Assembly (NCBI GenBank): GCA_964536015.1
Contig: CAZHVS010000009.1
Coordinates: 91,734-155,733, forward strand
Reading direction: 5' to 3'
Length of the DNA stretch: 64,000 bases
From: CAZHVS01 sp964536015
Lineage (GTDB): Bacteria > Bacteroidota > Ignavibacteria > Ignavibacteriales > Ignavibacteriaceae
In this document: in pieces, positions 53,361 to 62,763 of the stretch
How the letters are laid out: each line of letters opens with the position of its first letter
How positions within the stretch are numbered: the stretch's first letter is position 1
Made by a program: the position numbers and the translations under genes
The notes under the pieces: model-generated
Seen by the model: only the letters and a program-made list of their open reading frames with translations
The model's database searches: none
Told to the model about the DNA's origin: nothing

Positions 53361-54583
53361 TAGCTGAACCTTAAAGTGTTTATTGGGTTGATTCGGGAAG
53401 CAATAAAACTCGGAAGAAAAGAAGCGGCCATACAAAGCAAAAATGTAAGTATAGAAACTATTGCAAATGTCAACGAATTCAGTTCTAAAGGAACTTTAGA
53501 TGTAAAATATACTGATGAAGGCAGAGTAATAATGTTAAATTTTATTTGTATCCATGATAAAGTATATGCGAGGATATTTCCAATAGTGACACCCAAAAAA
53601 CCGAGATATATTCCGTGTAAAAGAAAAATTCGGTTGATCTGTTTTTTTCTTGCTCCAAGTGCTTTTAATGTTCCAATGGCAGACATTTTTTCAAGAACCA
53701 GCATTAACAAAGTGCTGATGATATTAACTACAGCGACTATAATAATTAATCCAAGAATAATCGGGATAGGTTTTTTTTGTAATTCTATCCAGTTGAAAAT
53801 ATGTCTGTACAACTGGAATACAGTTCTTACATAATGAGGATATCGGAGGTTAGTTTGAAGAACAGATGCAAGACTATCGATTTTATTAATGCTCTTTAAT
53901 TTAATTTCATAACCAGAAATCTGGCTGCCAAATTCGAATAATTTCTGCGCCGTTTTAAGGTTTACATATGCAAAATTATCATCATATTTCGACATCCCGC
54001 TTTCGAATATTCCGATTACTTTAAACTTTTCTATATTGGGCATATTTTCAATTGAAGGGACTTTATCATTTTTTAATGCGAAAACAGTAACAACATTACC
54101 TGGTTTTATTAGCAGTTTTGTTGCCAAAATTTTTCCGATAATAATTTCATTGTATGAAGAATCTGAGAATTCAAGTTTTCCGCTGGTTGTAACAATGCTT
54201 TTTGAATTCGTCAAAAACGTATTCTCTATTCCTTTAATATTAACACCTTCTTTAATTTTTTTATGGCTGATTACTGACAATTTTGACACATAAGGAGAAA
54301 TAGATTCAAGGTTATTTCCAATAATTGATTTAATCAGAAAAAAATTATTCAATGAAGAAGGAATTGGTTTATCAGAAAAGCCAATAATTTGTATATGAGA
54401 ATCCAGTTCTACAAGTTTTTGAGAAATAATTTTTTCAAAACCGCGTAAAACAGAAAGAGCAATAATAAGCGTTGCCACTCCAATGGCAATACCTGTCAAA
54501 GCAAATAAAGAAAAGAAAGAAAAAATTTTTTTTTCTTTCTTGGAGGAAAGGAATCGTTTAGATACAAAAAATGTAAATGCCAT
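53360..54583 (-). CDS. LolC/E-like lipoprotein exporter permease (second subunit)
   Basis: A 407-residue paralogue of the downstream permease: SKKEKKIFSFFSLFALTGIAIGVATLIIALSVLRGFE at the N terminus, a periplasmic domain and LMLVLEKMSAIGTLKALGARKKQI in the C-terminal half. The two permeases form the membrane heterodimer typical of LolC/LolE; which is C and which is E is not assigned. No Shine-Dalgarno sequence is evident; ATG at 54583 is taken over a TTG one codon earlier. Confidence 0.87.
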   Translation of the reverse strand: MAFTFFVSKRFLSSKKEKKIFSFFSLFALTGIAIGVATLIIALSVLRGFEKIISQKLVELDSHIQIIGFSDKPIPSSLNNFFLIKSIIGNNLESISPYVSKLSVISHKKIKEGVNIKGIENTFLTNSKSIVTTSGKLEFSDSSYNEIIIGKILATKLLIKPGNVVTVFALKNDKVPSIENMPNIEKFKVIGIFESGMSKYDDNFAYVNLKTAQKLFEFGSQISGYEIKLKSINKIDSLASVLQTNLRYPHYVRTVFQLYRHIFNWIELQKKPIPIILGLIIIVAVVNIISTLLMLVLEKMSAIGTLKALGARKKQINRIFLLHGIYLGFLGVTIGNILAYTLSWIQIKFNIITLPSSVYFTSKVPLELNSLTFAIVSILTFLLCMAASFLPSFIASRINPINTLRFS

Positions 54584-54739
54584 CAAAAAATATTATTGTC
54601 TGTATGCAATTTAACCATGTAAAAAATCAAATAAAATATTTTTACATAAGATTGCATAATCTAATCTCGTCCATTATATTTGTAAGCCATTTTCTAAAAT
54701 GGTTGATTGAATGATTAGATAACTGATATTGGAGGGTAC

Positions 54740-54814
54740 CGGGGCGTAGCGCAGTCCGGTTAGCGCGCCTGCCTTGGGAGCAGGAGGCCGCAGGTTCAAA
54801 TCCTGCCGCCCCGA
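54740..54814 (+). tRNA. tRNA-Pro (anticodon TGG)
   Basis: Acceptor CGGGGCG/CGCCCCG, D arm with GTCCGGTTAGCGCG, anticodon stem CCTGC/GCAGG around CTTGGGA (anticodon TGG), T arm GCAGGTTCAAATCCTGC. First of a four-tRNA cluster. Confidence 0.96.
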
Positions 54815-54821
54815 CAGTTGA

Positions 54822-54895
<74 letters not shown>

Positions 54896-54942
54896 CTTTT
54901 AAGCTGTAATTTTTGTTTGGGTTAATTAAAAACAGCTTATAT

Positions 54943-55017
54943 GGTGAGTATAGCTCAGTTGGTTAGAGCACCAGGTTGTGGCCCTGGGGGTCAAGGGTTC
55001 AAATCCCTTTACTCACC
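54943..55017 (+). tRNA. tRNA-His (anticodon GTG)
   Basis: Acceptor GTGAGTA/TACTCAC with the extra G at -1 paired to C73, the tRNA-His hallmark. Anticodon stem CCAGG/CCTGG around TTGTGGC (anticodon GTG); T arm AAGGGTTCAAATCCCTT. Confidence 0.96.
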
Positions 55018-55062
55018 CGGATATTTTTGGATAATGTCCGGGACTCTAAAAATTAATATTTT

Positions 55063-55134
55063 GGCCCTATCGTCTAATGGTTAGGACATCGCCCTTTCAC
55101 GGCGGTAATATGGGTTCGAATCCCGTTAGGGTCA
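55063..55134 (+). tRNA. tRNA-Glu (anticodon TTC)
   Basis: Acceptor GGCCCTA/TAGGGTC (one G-U), anticodon stem TCGCC/GGCGG around CTTTCAC (anticodon TTC), T arm CGGGATTCGAACCCATA-like reading GGGTTCGAATCCC. Last of the cluster, followed at once by a terminator. Confidence 0.95.
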
Positions 55135-55167
55135 CAAAAAATGTCTCTTTTTCAAGAGACATTTTTA
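55135..55167 (+). terminator. Bidirectional terminator after tRNA cluster
   Basis: ATGTCTCTT at 55141 pairs over 9 bp with AAGAGACAT ending at 55162 around a TTTC loop. A T run follows on the plus strand and, read in reverse, T bases follow on the minus strand, so it ends both the tRNA transcript and the convergent vWA lipoprotein gene. Confidence 0.88.
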
Positions 55168-55179
55168 TTTTTAAATCAG

Positions 55180-56712
55180 TTAATTCAAAATTATTACCTT
55201 TATAGTTTTACTATATCCGTTCGCTGTATCATCAACTCTAATTTCTGCAATTTCCCCCGGTTGACCCGTAGCTGTTGCAATACATTCAGAATTTAAATTC
55301 GGATTGTAATTAACTGAAACAATATTTGTGTTTGTACTTGTCCATGAATATATTGGAGAAAAATCTCCGCGATACGTCGTTGCTTTCAATTCAGTATTAC
55401 TATTTGCAGGAAGATAAAGAGTATCTATTCCATATGGATTTTGGTTTGATGTATTAATAAATACCCCAATGGTTGCAGAGAAAAATCCATTACTATTAAA
55501 ATTTCCAGTTATGAAAGAATTAGCACCTGTGTTAGGATTGTTTTTTATTTTTAATTCCAGTATATGATTAAAATTTCCGCGCTTGGGACTCATATAGTTT
55601 ACCCAGTAAAAACTATTTGCATAAGAATCCATTTCATTTTGAATTTCAAGAAATTTAGCAGCCAATAAAGATGCGTCAGTTACTGGAAAGAATCCGGCAT
55701 TTCCTAATTGTTTCAGTGCAAATAAATCAATTTCATTACCAAGTCCTAAAGTATAAACTCGTTTATTGCCTCTTGCACCAAGAGCATCGTTCAAAGAGTT
55801 TGACCCTTGTGTATCGCTTCCATCTGTTAGTAAGATTAAAACTCCTTGATTAACTTCTTCAGTAGAATAGAAATCTTCCCACTTATTTACACCTGTGATT
55901 ATTGAACCATATAGATTTGTTGTGGGTGCTCCTACATTAATTGAATTTATAGCGTTTGTTAATGCTGTTGTATTATTTGTAAACTCCTGTACAAGTTCTG
56001 GAATTTCAGAAAACTTATATATAGCTATTTCCTGTTGAGGAAGAATACTATTAACTAGAGTAATAGCAGCATTTTTTATTTCGGGTAAATCTGTTTTTAC
56101 ACTTGCACTGTTATCTAACATAAGAACTGTTTTTAATGTATAAGGAATAGTTTCCTTTTTCTTTATATTTAGAGCGGATTCAGTAGGTGACACAGACTGG
56201 TAATCTTCAAAAATTTCAAAATCTGTTTTTTGTAAATTTCTTATACCATTTCCATTCATATCAGTTACCTGTAGTAATATATTAACAAAACAAGGAAGCT
56301 GAGTTTCAATTTTATAATTTTCCATTATATAACCGGGATCTGAGTGAGTTTTATTTTTTGTTAAAAAACTCCAGACATTACCAGCAGATTGATTACCGTT
56401 ATTAAACTTAGCAACTATTCTCCAGTAATAAACGCAACCGTATGTTAAACCAGAAATTGAATATTTATTTGAATTTGTATCTTTAGCAATTAATACATTG
56501 GGAGGATTTTTTGTATCAAAATAAATATCATATTTAACTGCATTTGTACACTGCCAGGAAAGAACTGTATTAATCTCAACAGATAATGAGCCATCAGCCG
56601 GTGAAGGTGAATTTGGTTTATCACTGATTACCGGTTCTGTTGTTTCTTGTTTAATACAATTGAATGAACTTAATAGAATTAAAACCAGTAGAGATATTTT
56701 AATTATCTTCAT
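55180..56712 (-). CDS. von Willebrand factor A domain lipoprotein
   Basis: A 510-residue lipoprotein (lipobox FNC at residue 19). Domains in order: a fibronectin-III-like domain (about 35-118, with YYWRIVAKFNNGNQSAG), a short CarboxypepD-like link (about 135-180), a vWA domain (about 190-375) with the MIDAS start LDNSASV and LLTDGSDTQG, and a Big2-like Ig domain at the end (TELKATTYRGDFSPIYSWTS). vWA domains bind proteins through a metal; the partner is unknown. It probably sits on the outer membrane. It ends at the bidirectional terminator. Confidence 0.85.
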   Translation of the reverse strand: MKIIKISLLVLILLSSFNCIKQETTEPVISDKPNSPSPADGSLSVEINTVLSWQCTNAVKYDIYFDTKNPPNVLIAKDTNSNKYSISGLTYGCVYYWRIVAKFNNGNQSAGNVWSFLTKNKTHSDPGYIMENYKIETQLPCFVNILLQVTDMNGNGIRNLQKTDFEIFEDYQSVSPTESALNIKKKETIPYTLKTVLMLDNSASVKTDLPEIKNAAITLVNSILPQQEIAIYKFSEIPELVQEFTNNTTALTNAINSINVGAPTTNLYGSIITGVNKWEDFYSTEEVNQGVLILLTDGSDTQGSNSLNDALGARGNKRVYTLGLGNEIDLFALKQLGNAGFFPVTDASLLAAKFLEIQNEMDSYANSFYWVNYMSPKRGNFNHILELKIKNNPNTGANSFITGNFNSNGFFSATIGVFINTSNQNPYGIDTLYLPANSNTELKATTYRGDFSPIYSWTSTNTNIVSVNYNPNLNSECIATATGQPGEIAEIRVDDTANGYSKTIKVIILN

Positions 56713-56787
56713 AAAAATTATTTTTCATTTCTTTGCTGCTAAAATTAACAAAACAATTCAATCTTAAAAAACTGCTATCTACATCTG

Positions 56788-56827
56788 TTAACAATTTCTT
56801 AACTCTCGAATAACATTACGGTAATAT
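56788..56827 (+). promoter_or_regulatory. Pho-box-like promoter of the porin gene
   Basis: TTAACA, TTAACT and ATAACA at 56788, 56799 and 56810 repeat every 11 bases, the spacing of PhoB/PhoP sites, followed by TAATAT at 56822. Sixteen bases (TTAACAATTTCTTAAC) are shared with the site before pstS. Phosphate control is inferred from this and from the genes. Confidence 0.5.
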
Positions 56828-56873
56828 GAGAATGTTTTTTTTGTATCGTAAATAACAAATTTTAGGAATCACA

Positions 56874-58169
56874 ATGAAAAAATTATTTCTTTTACTTTTT
56901 TTAATATCATTTTTCAGTTTTAAATCCGTTGCCCAGGTTAATGAGCCTTCAATTGAGCAGGTTGAAGAGCAGGTTACTGAGGTTAAAGGACAGGTTGATG
57001 GTATGAATGAAACTTTACTTGAAATGAAATCCACTCTTGATGCACTAAAGAAGATTAAGATTAGTGGTTATATTCAATCACAATTTCAATCTGCTCAGAA
57101 AGATGGAATATCTTCTTTTGCCGGCGGTAATTTCGGTTCTACAATTCATAACAGATTTGCCGTTAGAAGAGGCAGATTAAAAGTTACTTATGATGCAGAT
57201 ATTACTAAGTATGTGCTTCAGATTGATGCTATACAAAGCGGAGTTGGTTTAAAAGATGCTTATGTAGAATTCAAAGAACCATGGTTAAAAACTTTTGGAG
57301 TTACCGGTGGTGTTTTTGATCGTCCATTTGGCTTCGAAATTTCTTATTCATCAAGTCAAAGAGAAAGTCCTGAAAGATCAAGATTGTTTCAATCATTATT
57401 CCCTGGTGAAAGAGACCTTGGATTTAAATTGGAAATTACTCCACAAAGCGGACCTTTAAGTTATTTAAACTTCAAAGGAGGTTTATTTGCTGGTAATGGT
57501 GTTAATGCAGAGAATGATAATAATAAAGATTTTATTGGTCGTCTTGGTTTTGCTTTACCTTTCTATGAAGAAAATTTTGCAATCGATGGTGGTGTATCAA
57601 TGTATATGGGGAAAGTAAGATTACCTAATGGCTCAAAAGCATATACAGTTGATAATCCTACCAAACCCACTGTTGATTCTTTAACAAGAGATATTAACAG
57701 AAATTATATAGGTTTTGATTTACAATTCTATTATGATATTCCAGTTATTGGTGGTTTCACTTTAAGAGGTGAATTTATTACAGGTAAACAGCCCGGGACA
57801 AGTTCTGCCAATACTTCATTTACTGGTGCACCATCAGGTGATATTTATATAAGAAACTTTATGGGTTATTATTTAATGTATGTTCAGAACATTGGATTAA
57901 GAAACCAGTTAGTTTTTAAGTATGATGTCTATGATCCGAATAATAAAGTTGCGAATGATGAAATTGGATTAAACTCTGCTGCAAAACTTGGTGCTGCAGA
58001 TCTAAAATATTCAACAATAGGTCTTGGTTTAGTTCATTACTGGGATGATAATGTAAAATTTGTGTTCTACTATGATATGGTTAAGAACGAAACAACATCT
58101 AAAATAGCTTCTTACAAAGAAGATATTAAGGATAATGTCTTTACATTCAGAATACAGTATAAATTTTAA
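56874..58169 (+). CDS. Phosphate-selective porin O/P family outer-membrane protein
   Basis: A 431-residue porin with a signal peptide ending SVA and Gln next, a short coiled coil (IEQVEEQVTEVKGQVDGMNETLLEMKS, about residues 25-58), then a beta-barrel of the OprO/OprP type (SGYIQSQFQ, RRGRLKVTYDADITKYVLQID, RPFGFEISYSSS) ending in FRIQYKF with the terminal Phe for outer-membrane assembly. It probably admits phosphate or polyphosphate. First gene of the phosphate locus. Confidence 0.9.
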   Translation: MKKLFLLLFLISFFSFKSVAQVNEPSIEQVEEQVTEVKGQVDGMNETLLEMKSTLDALKKIKISGYIQSQFQSAQKDGISSFAGGNFGSTIHNRFAVRRGRLKVTYDADITKYVLQIDAIQSGVGLKDAYVEFKEPWLKTFGVTGGVFDRPFGFEISYSSSQRESPERSRLFQSLFPGERDLGFKLEITPQSGPLSYLNFKGGLFAGNGVNAENDNNKDFIGRLGFALPFYEENFAIDGGVSMYMGKVRLPNGSKAYTVDNPTKPTVDSLTRDINRNYIGFDLQFYYDIPVIGGFTLRGEFITGKQPGTSSANTSFTGAPSGDIYIRNFMGYYLMYVQNIGLRNQLVFKYDVYDPNNKVANDEIGLNSAAKLGAADLKYSTIGLGLVHYWDDNVKFVFYYDMVKNETTSKIASYKEDIKDNVFTFRIQYKF

Positions 58170-58200
58170 CAATTTCTTAACATTAGATAAAATCTAATAT
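58166..58200 (+). promoter_or_regulatory. Pho-box-like promoter of pstS
   Basis: TTAACA at 58166 and TTAACA at 58177 are 11 bases apart and begin inside the last codons of the porin gene. TAATAT at 58195 may be the -10. The 16-base core matches the site at 56788 exactly. Confidence 0.5.
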
Positions 58201-58222
58201 ATTAAATTTGAAAGGCATAAAA

Positions 58223-59047
58223 ATGAAAAAATATTTATTCTTGATTTTAGCTGGTTTACTGGCTTTCGGTTTCAGAACCCCCAATACTGTTATTACGGCA
58301 AAGGGTTCAGATACTTTGGTAATTTTAGCTCAACGTTGGGCTGAAATTTATATGTCCAAACATCCTGATGTGACCATCCAGGTTACTGGTGGCGGTTCTG
58401 GTGTTGGAATTTCTGCTTTAATAAATGGCACAACCGATATTTGTAACTCTTCAAGACCAATGAAAAATAGCGAAAGAGAAAAATTAAAACAGCGTTATAA
58501 TACCCTTGGTGTTGAAATAAAATGTGCAAAAGATGGATTAAGTGTTTATTTGAATGAAGGAAATCCAGTTAAAGAATTGACACTTGAACAGATTAAACAA
58601 ATTTATACCGGACAAATTACTAATTGGAATCAGGTTGGCGGACCAAATGCAAAGATTATCGTTTATGGTCGAGAAAACAGTTCCGGTACATATGTTTACT
58701 TTAAAGATTTTGTATTAGGTGGAGCAGATTATACACCATCTATGCAAAGTTTACCAGGAACTGCTGCGGTTGTTAACGCAGTTTCAAAAGATAAAAATGC
58801 GATTGGTTTTGGCGGCGCTGCTTATGCAAAAGGTATTAAATATGCAAAAGTAAAAAGAGATGCAAATTCTCCGGCTTATGAACCAAATGCTGAAAATGTA
58901 AAAACAGGCAATTATCCTATAACAAGATTTCTTTATATGTACACAAGAAGTAAACCAACAGGCGCAATGAAAGATTATATTGATTGGATTTTAAGTTCAG
59001 AAGGACAGGAAATAGTTACTAAAATAGGATATTTCCCGGTTAAATAA
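58223..59047 (+). CDS. pstS: PstS phosphate-binding protein
   Basis: A 274-residue periplasmic binding protein with a signal peptide. AKGSDTLVILAQRWAE, TGGGSGVGISALINGTTDICNSSRPMK and YGRENSSGTYVYFKDFVLGG supply the phosphate-contacting loops of PstS. The ATG at 58223 follows AAAGG; a TTG five codons before is less likely. Its stop overlaps pstC by one base. Confidence 0.95.
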   Translation: MKKYLFLILAGLLAFGFRTPNTVITAKGSDTLVILAQRWAEIYMSKHPDVTIQVTGGGSGVGISALINGTTDICNSSRPMKNSEREKLKQRYNTLGVEIKCAKDGLSVYLNEGNPVKELTLEQIKQIYTGQITNWNQVGGPNAKIIVYGRENSSGTYVYFKDFVLGGADYTPSMQSLPGTAAVVNAVSKDKNAIGFGGAAYAKGIKYAKVKRDANSPAYEPNAENVKTGNYPITRFLYMYTRSKPTGAMKDYIDWILSSEGQEIVTKIGYFPVK

Positions 59048-60123
59048 TGAGCTTCAAATTTACCTCTACCTCAAACAGTAAGAAGCATATGAAACTCACC
59101 CGCAAGCTACGTGTGGGTGAGTTTCTTATTGAATACTTCATTAAAGGAGTCTCATTTATTTCATTTGCAGTAATTATTTTAATCTTTGTTTTTGTTTTCA
59201 GAGAAACACTTCCAATATTTTTTCCTGATGAGAAAGCTCCACAAAAAAAAGAAATACTGCAGTCTGAAACTTATGGTGAAGAACCGGAAACAACTCATAA
59301 TGATGAAGTTCAGAAAAGAATTGAACTCTCTCAATCTCTTGAAACTTCTGGTGGGGAAGGCACAATTACACCGGAAAGCTTATTATCAGATGAATGGCAG
59401 CCTGTTTCATATAATCCCAAATATGGTTTACTTCCATTATTTGGGGGAAGTATGAAGGTTACGTTAATTGCTGTATTTATTGCTGCACCACTTTCTATAC
59501 TAGCGGCTTTGTTCTCTGCAATGTTTGCATCAAAAAGATTAAAGGAAATAATAAAACCTGTAATTGAATTACTTGCTGGTTTTCCATCGGTGGTTATTGG
59601 GTTTTTTGCTTTGATGACAATTGCAACTGTATCTCAGAATTTTTTTGGTTATACTTTTAGATTAAATGCCTTTATTGGCGGAGTTGCATTATCTCTTGCA
59701 GTCATTCCAATTATCTATACAGTTACTGAAGATGCAATTAATGCTGTCCCAAAATATATGACGGAAGCATCCCTTGCTTTAGGAGCAACAAAATGGGAAA
59801 CAGCTTTATTCGTAGTTTTACCTGCTGCTACGCCGGGCGTTTTTGCCGCACTTTTACTTGGATTTGGAAGAGCTTTCGGTGAGACGATGATTGTATTAAT
59901 GGCTACAGGAAATGCCGCACTTAACTCAATAAATATTTTTGAGCCGGTGCGCACAATGTCTGCTACAATTGGTGCTGAAATGGCAGAAGTTGTTTTTGGT
60001 GATAATCATTATACGGTTTTATTTTTAATTGGTTCTTTACTTTTTATTTTTACATTCATCTTAAATGCAATTGCAGAATTTTGGGTCCGTAATAAACTTA
60101 TGAAAAGGTTTAGGGGCGAGTAA
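59047..60123 (+). CDS. pstC: PstC phosphate ABC permease
   Basis: A 358-residue ABC permease with an N-terminal helix (FISFAVIILIFVFVF), a long hydrophilic, Glu-rich loop of about 80 residues (60-135), then the conserved core with FPSVVIGFFALM and EASLALGATKWETALFVVLPAA, the EAA coupling loop. The long loop is an odd feature compared with E. coli PstC. It overlaps pstS and pstA by one base each (TAATG). Confidence 0.94.
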   Translation: MSFKFTSTSNSKKHMKLTRKLRVGEFLIEYFIKGVSFISFAVIILIFVFVFRETLPIFFPDEKAPQKKEILQSETYGEEPETTHNDEVQKRIELSQSLETSGGEGTITPESLLSDEWQPVSYNPKYGLLPLFGGSMKVTLIAVFIAAPLSILAALFSAMFASKRLKEIIKPVIELLAGFPSVVIGFFALMTIATVSQNFFGYTFRLNAFIGGVALSLAVIPIIYTVTEDAINAVPKYMTEASLALGATKWETALFVVLPAATPGVFAALLLGFGRAFGETMIVLMATGNAALNSINIFEPVRTMSATIGAEMAEVVFGDNHYTVLFLIGSLLFIFTFILNAIAEFWVRNKLMKRFRGE

Positions 60124-61022
60124 TGAAAAAGAAATTTTTAGGATTCAGTGTCGTTTCCGTTTCTGCATTTAGTACTCTACTTATTATTGCAACATTAATC
60201 TATATCATACTTGAAATTGGAATTGGTGGAAAAGATTTTTTAACCTGGGAATTTTTAACAACTTCTCCAAGAGATGGAATGACCGCCGGAGGAATTTTTC
60301 CTGCCATTGTTGGAACCGTTTTGCTCGTTTTGTTAATGTCAATTGCAGGTGTGCCAATCGGTACTATTACTGCTGTTTATTTAAGTGAGTATGCAAAAAA
60401 GAATTCTTTTTTTACAAAGATGATAAGATTTGCAGTTAATACTCTTGCAGGTGTTCCTTCAATAGTGTTTGGATTATTTGGATTAGGTTTTTTCATTCAG
60501 TTTATTGGAACAGGTATGGATAGAGCTTTTAGCAGCGATGGAGTTTTAAGATGGGGACAACCAAATCTTTTGTGGGCGAGTATGACTATGGCATTTTTAA
60601 CGATACCCGTTGTTATAGTTTCGGTTGAAGAAGCTTTACGTGCAGTTCCTGATGATCTCCGTGCTGCTGGTTTAGCGCTTGGAGCTACAAAGTTTCAAAC
60701 TGTTTTAAAAGTTGTTGTTCCTAACTCAGTATCCGGCATTCTTACAGGAACTATTCTTGCAGTTGGACGAGGTGCTGGTGAAGTAGCTCCTATACTATTT
60801 ACTGGTGCGGCATATTTTCTTCCGCATCTCCCAAATAGTTTAACTGATCAATTTATGAATCTTGGTTATCATATTTACATTATGTCAACTCAATCAACAG
60901 ATGTAGAAGCTACTAAGGGAATTCAGTATGCCACAGTTTTTGTCTTACTTATAATTACTTTCAGTTTGAATTTAATTGCTGTTTTAACACGTTATAAACT
61001 CAGAAAGAAATATAGAAATTAA
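60123..61022 (+). CDS. pstA: PstA phosphate ABC permease
   Basis: A 299-residue permease with about six helices: GVPIGTITAVYLSEYAKK, LAGVPSIVFGLFGLGFF, ALRAVPDDLRAAGLALGATKFQTVLKVVVP (EAA loop) and GRGAGEVAPILFTGAA. It pairs with PstC to carry phosphate across the inner membrane. Starts one base inside the pstC stop. Confidence 0.95.
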   Translation: MKKKFLGFSVVSVSAFSTLLIIATLIYIILEIGIGGKDFLTWEFLTTSPRDGMTAGGIFPAIVGTVLLVLLMSIAGVPIGTITAVYLSEYAKKNSFFTKMIRFAVNTLAGVPSIVFGLFGLGFFIQFIGTGMDRAFSSDGVLRWGQPNLLWASMTMAFLTIPVVIVSVEEALRAVPDDLRAAGLALGATKFQTVLKVVVPNSVSGILTGTILAVGRGAGEVAPILFTGAAYFLPHLPNSLTDQFMNLGYHIYIMSTQSTDVEATKGIQYATVFVLLIITFSLNLIAVLTRYKLRKKYRN

Positions 61023-61027
61023 AAAGA

Positions 61028-61789
61028 ATGGATAATTCAATTAAAATATCGGTTAAAAACCTCGATTTATTTTATGGCCGAAAGAAAGCCCTTTCACAAA
61101 TCAGCATTGATATAAAAGAAAAATGTGTTACTGCATTAATTGGTCCATCTGGTTGTGGTAAATCAACTTTTTTAAGATCTCTAAATCGTATGAACGACCT
61201 GATTGACAATGTTAATATAGAAGGAAAAATATTTATTGATGACCTTGATATTTATGACCCGAAAGTTGATGTTGTGGATTTAAGAAAAAGAGTTGGAATG
61301 ATTTTTCAAAAATCAAATCCGTTCCCTAAATCAATTTTTGAAAATATTGCATTTGGTCCAAAAGTAAATGGAATAAGAGATAAAAATACACTTACAGAAA
61401 TAGTTGAACGTACGCTGGTTCAGGCAGCTTTATGGGATGAAGTAAAAGATGACTTGAATAAAAGCGGCTTGTCCCTTTCAGGTGGACAGCAACAAAGATT
61501 ATGTATCGCAAGGGCTCTTGCTGTAAATCCTGAAATACTTTTAATGGATGAACCAGCAAGTGCACTTGATCCGATTTCAACTGCAAAGATTGAAGAATTA
61601 ATTTTCGAACTAAAGAAAAATTATACTATAGTTATCGTTACTCATAATATGCAGCAAGCAGCCAGGGCAAGCGATTACACTGCTTTCTTTTATCTTGGTG
61701 AATTGATTGAATACGATAACACTAACAGAATTTTTACTAATCCTTCTGTAAGACAAACAGAAGATTATGTTACAGGAAGATTTGGATAA
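61028..61789 (+). CDS. pstB: PstB phosphate ABC ATPase
   Basis: A 253-residue ATPase: Walker A GPSGCGKSTFLRSLNRMNDL, FQKSNPFPKSIFENIAFGP (Q loop), signature LSGGQQQRLCIARALA and Walker B LLMDEPASALDP, with the Pst-specific VTHNMQQAARASDYTAFF. It energises PstCA. It begins 5 bases after pstA. Confidence 0.97.
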   Translation: MDNSIKISVKNLDLFYGRKKALSQISIDIKEKCVTALIGPSGCGKSTFLRSLNRMNDLIDNVNIEGKIFIDDLDIYDPKVDVVDLRKRVGMIFQKSNPFPKSIFENIAFGPKVNGIRDKNTLTEIVERTLVQAALWDEVKDDLNKSGLSLSGGQQQRLCIARALAVNPEILLMDEPASALDPISTAKIEELIFELKKNYTIVIVTHNMQQAARASDYTAFFYLGELIEYDNTNRIFTNPSVRQTEDYVTGRFG

Positions 61790-61803
61790 TCAAAAGGGTT
61801 AAT

Positions 61804-62484
61804 ATGGAAAGACATTTTTTTCAGGAACTGGATTCTCTTAAAGGAAACATTATTAAAATGGCATCGCTTGTTGATAACCAGGTGGAGGATGCTTTCACCG
61901 CGCTTGAAACAAGCAACATAGAACTGTGTAAATCTGTTAAAAGAAAAGATATTGAAATTGATGCCTATGATAATCTTATTCGTGCACAGACAGAAAATAT
62001 TCTTGCACTTTACCAACCGGTTGCAACTGATTTAAGATTTATCATTACGGCAATGATGGTTAATAACCAGCTTGAAAGATGTGGTGATATTGCAGTTAAT
62101 GTTGCTCAGCGTGTAAAGAAAACTGTTGATTCTAAAGAAATGATTATCCAGTCCCAGATTCTTGAAATGGGCAAAATAGCAAAGACAATGGTCAAAGATT
62201 CTATAGATTCCTTTATTAATAGTGATGCTAAACTTGCACGCTCGGTGCTTGAGAAAGATGATCTGGTTGATAATCTTAATAAAGAAATTTTTGACTTTTT
62301 AATTAACAAAATGGAAAGTGGAAAAGAATTCGTTAGAACGGGTTCTCATTTACTTATTTTATCCCGTCATGTTGAACGACTTGCTGATCACGCTACGAAT
62401 ATTGCTGAAGATGTGGTGTTTTTAGTAGATGCGGAAATTATTTCGCATAGAAGAAAACTTTTACAAAACGGGGAAAAAAATTAA
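61804..62484 (+). CDS. phoU: PhoU phosphate signalling regulator
   Basis: A 226-residue all-helical protein with two PhoU repeats, including metal-contact motifs of the E/DxxxD type (SVKRKDIEIDAYDNLI near 45; LEKDDLVDNLNKEIF near 150) and ERCGDIAVNVAQR. PhoU links the Pst transporter to the Pho sensor kinase. Ends the pst gene run. Confidence 0.95.
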   Translation: MERHFFQELDSLKGNIIKMASLVDNQVEDAFTALETSNIELCKSVKRKDIEIDAYDNLIRAQTENILALYQPVATDLRFIITAMMVNNQLERCGDIAVNVAQRVKKTVDSKEMIIQSQILEMGKIAKTMVKDSIDSFINSDAKLARSVLEKDDLVDNLNKEIFDFLINKMESGKEFVRTGSHLLILSRHVERLADHATNIAEDVVFLVDAEIISHRRKLLQNGEKN

Positions 62485-62487
62485 TTG

Positions 62488-62670
62488 CTAAGCTTCATGG
62501 CTGATTTCAATTGAGCTGTCTGCAGGTGATTTTAATAATGTTCTGGTAATTAAAAATATTGCCGGTATTATTACTGCGACTAATGCAACCGAAAATTCCT
62601 GTCTTAAGTATGAAATTAATCCACCGAAACTAAATACTATAAAGCGAAATATTGAATCGAATCTGTACAT
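62488..62670 (-). CDS. Small hypothetical membrane protein
   Basis: A 60-residue protein with one or two hydrophobic stretches (IFRFIVFSFGGLIS and VALVAVIIPAIFLI). AAAGGAAAA before the ATG at 62670 supports translation, and it fits the gap between phoU and the LD-carboxypeptidase gene on the opposite strand. No family is recognised. Confidence 0.5.
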   Translation of the reverse strand: MYRFDSIFRFIVFSFGGLISYLRQEFSVALVAVIIPAIFLITRTLLKSPADSSIEISHEA

Positions 62671-62763
62671 AATTTTTCCTTTTTTTATTTCAATTTTATT
62701 GAACCATTATTAATGCAATGTTAATTTAGAATTAAGAATATATTAATTTTTTTAAGGATGACT

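Noticed and set aside
53376..53834. 152-codon plus-strand frame inside the LolC/E genes
   Set aside because: It lies wholly opposite two well-supported permease genes with diagnostic motifs, so it is a shadow.
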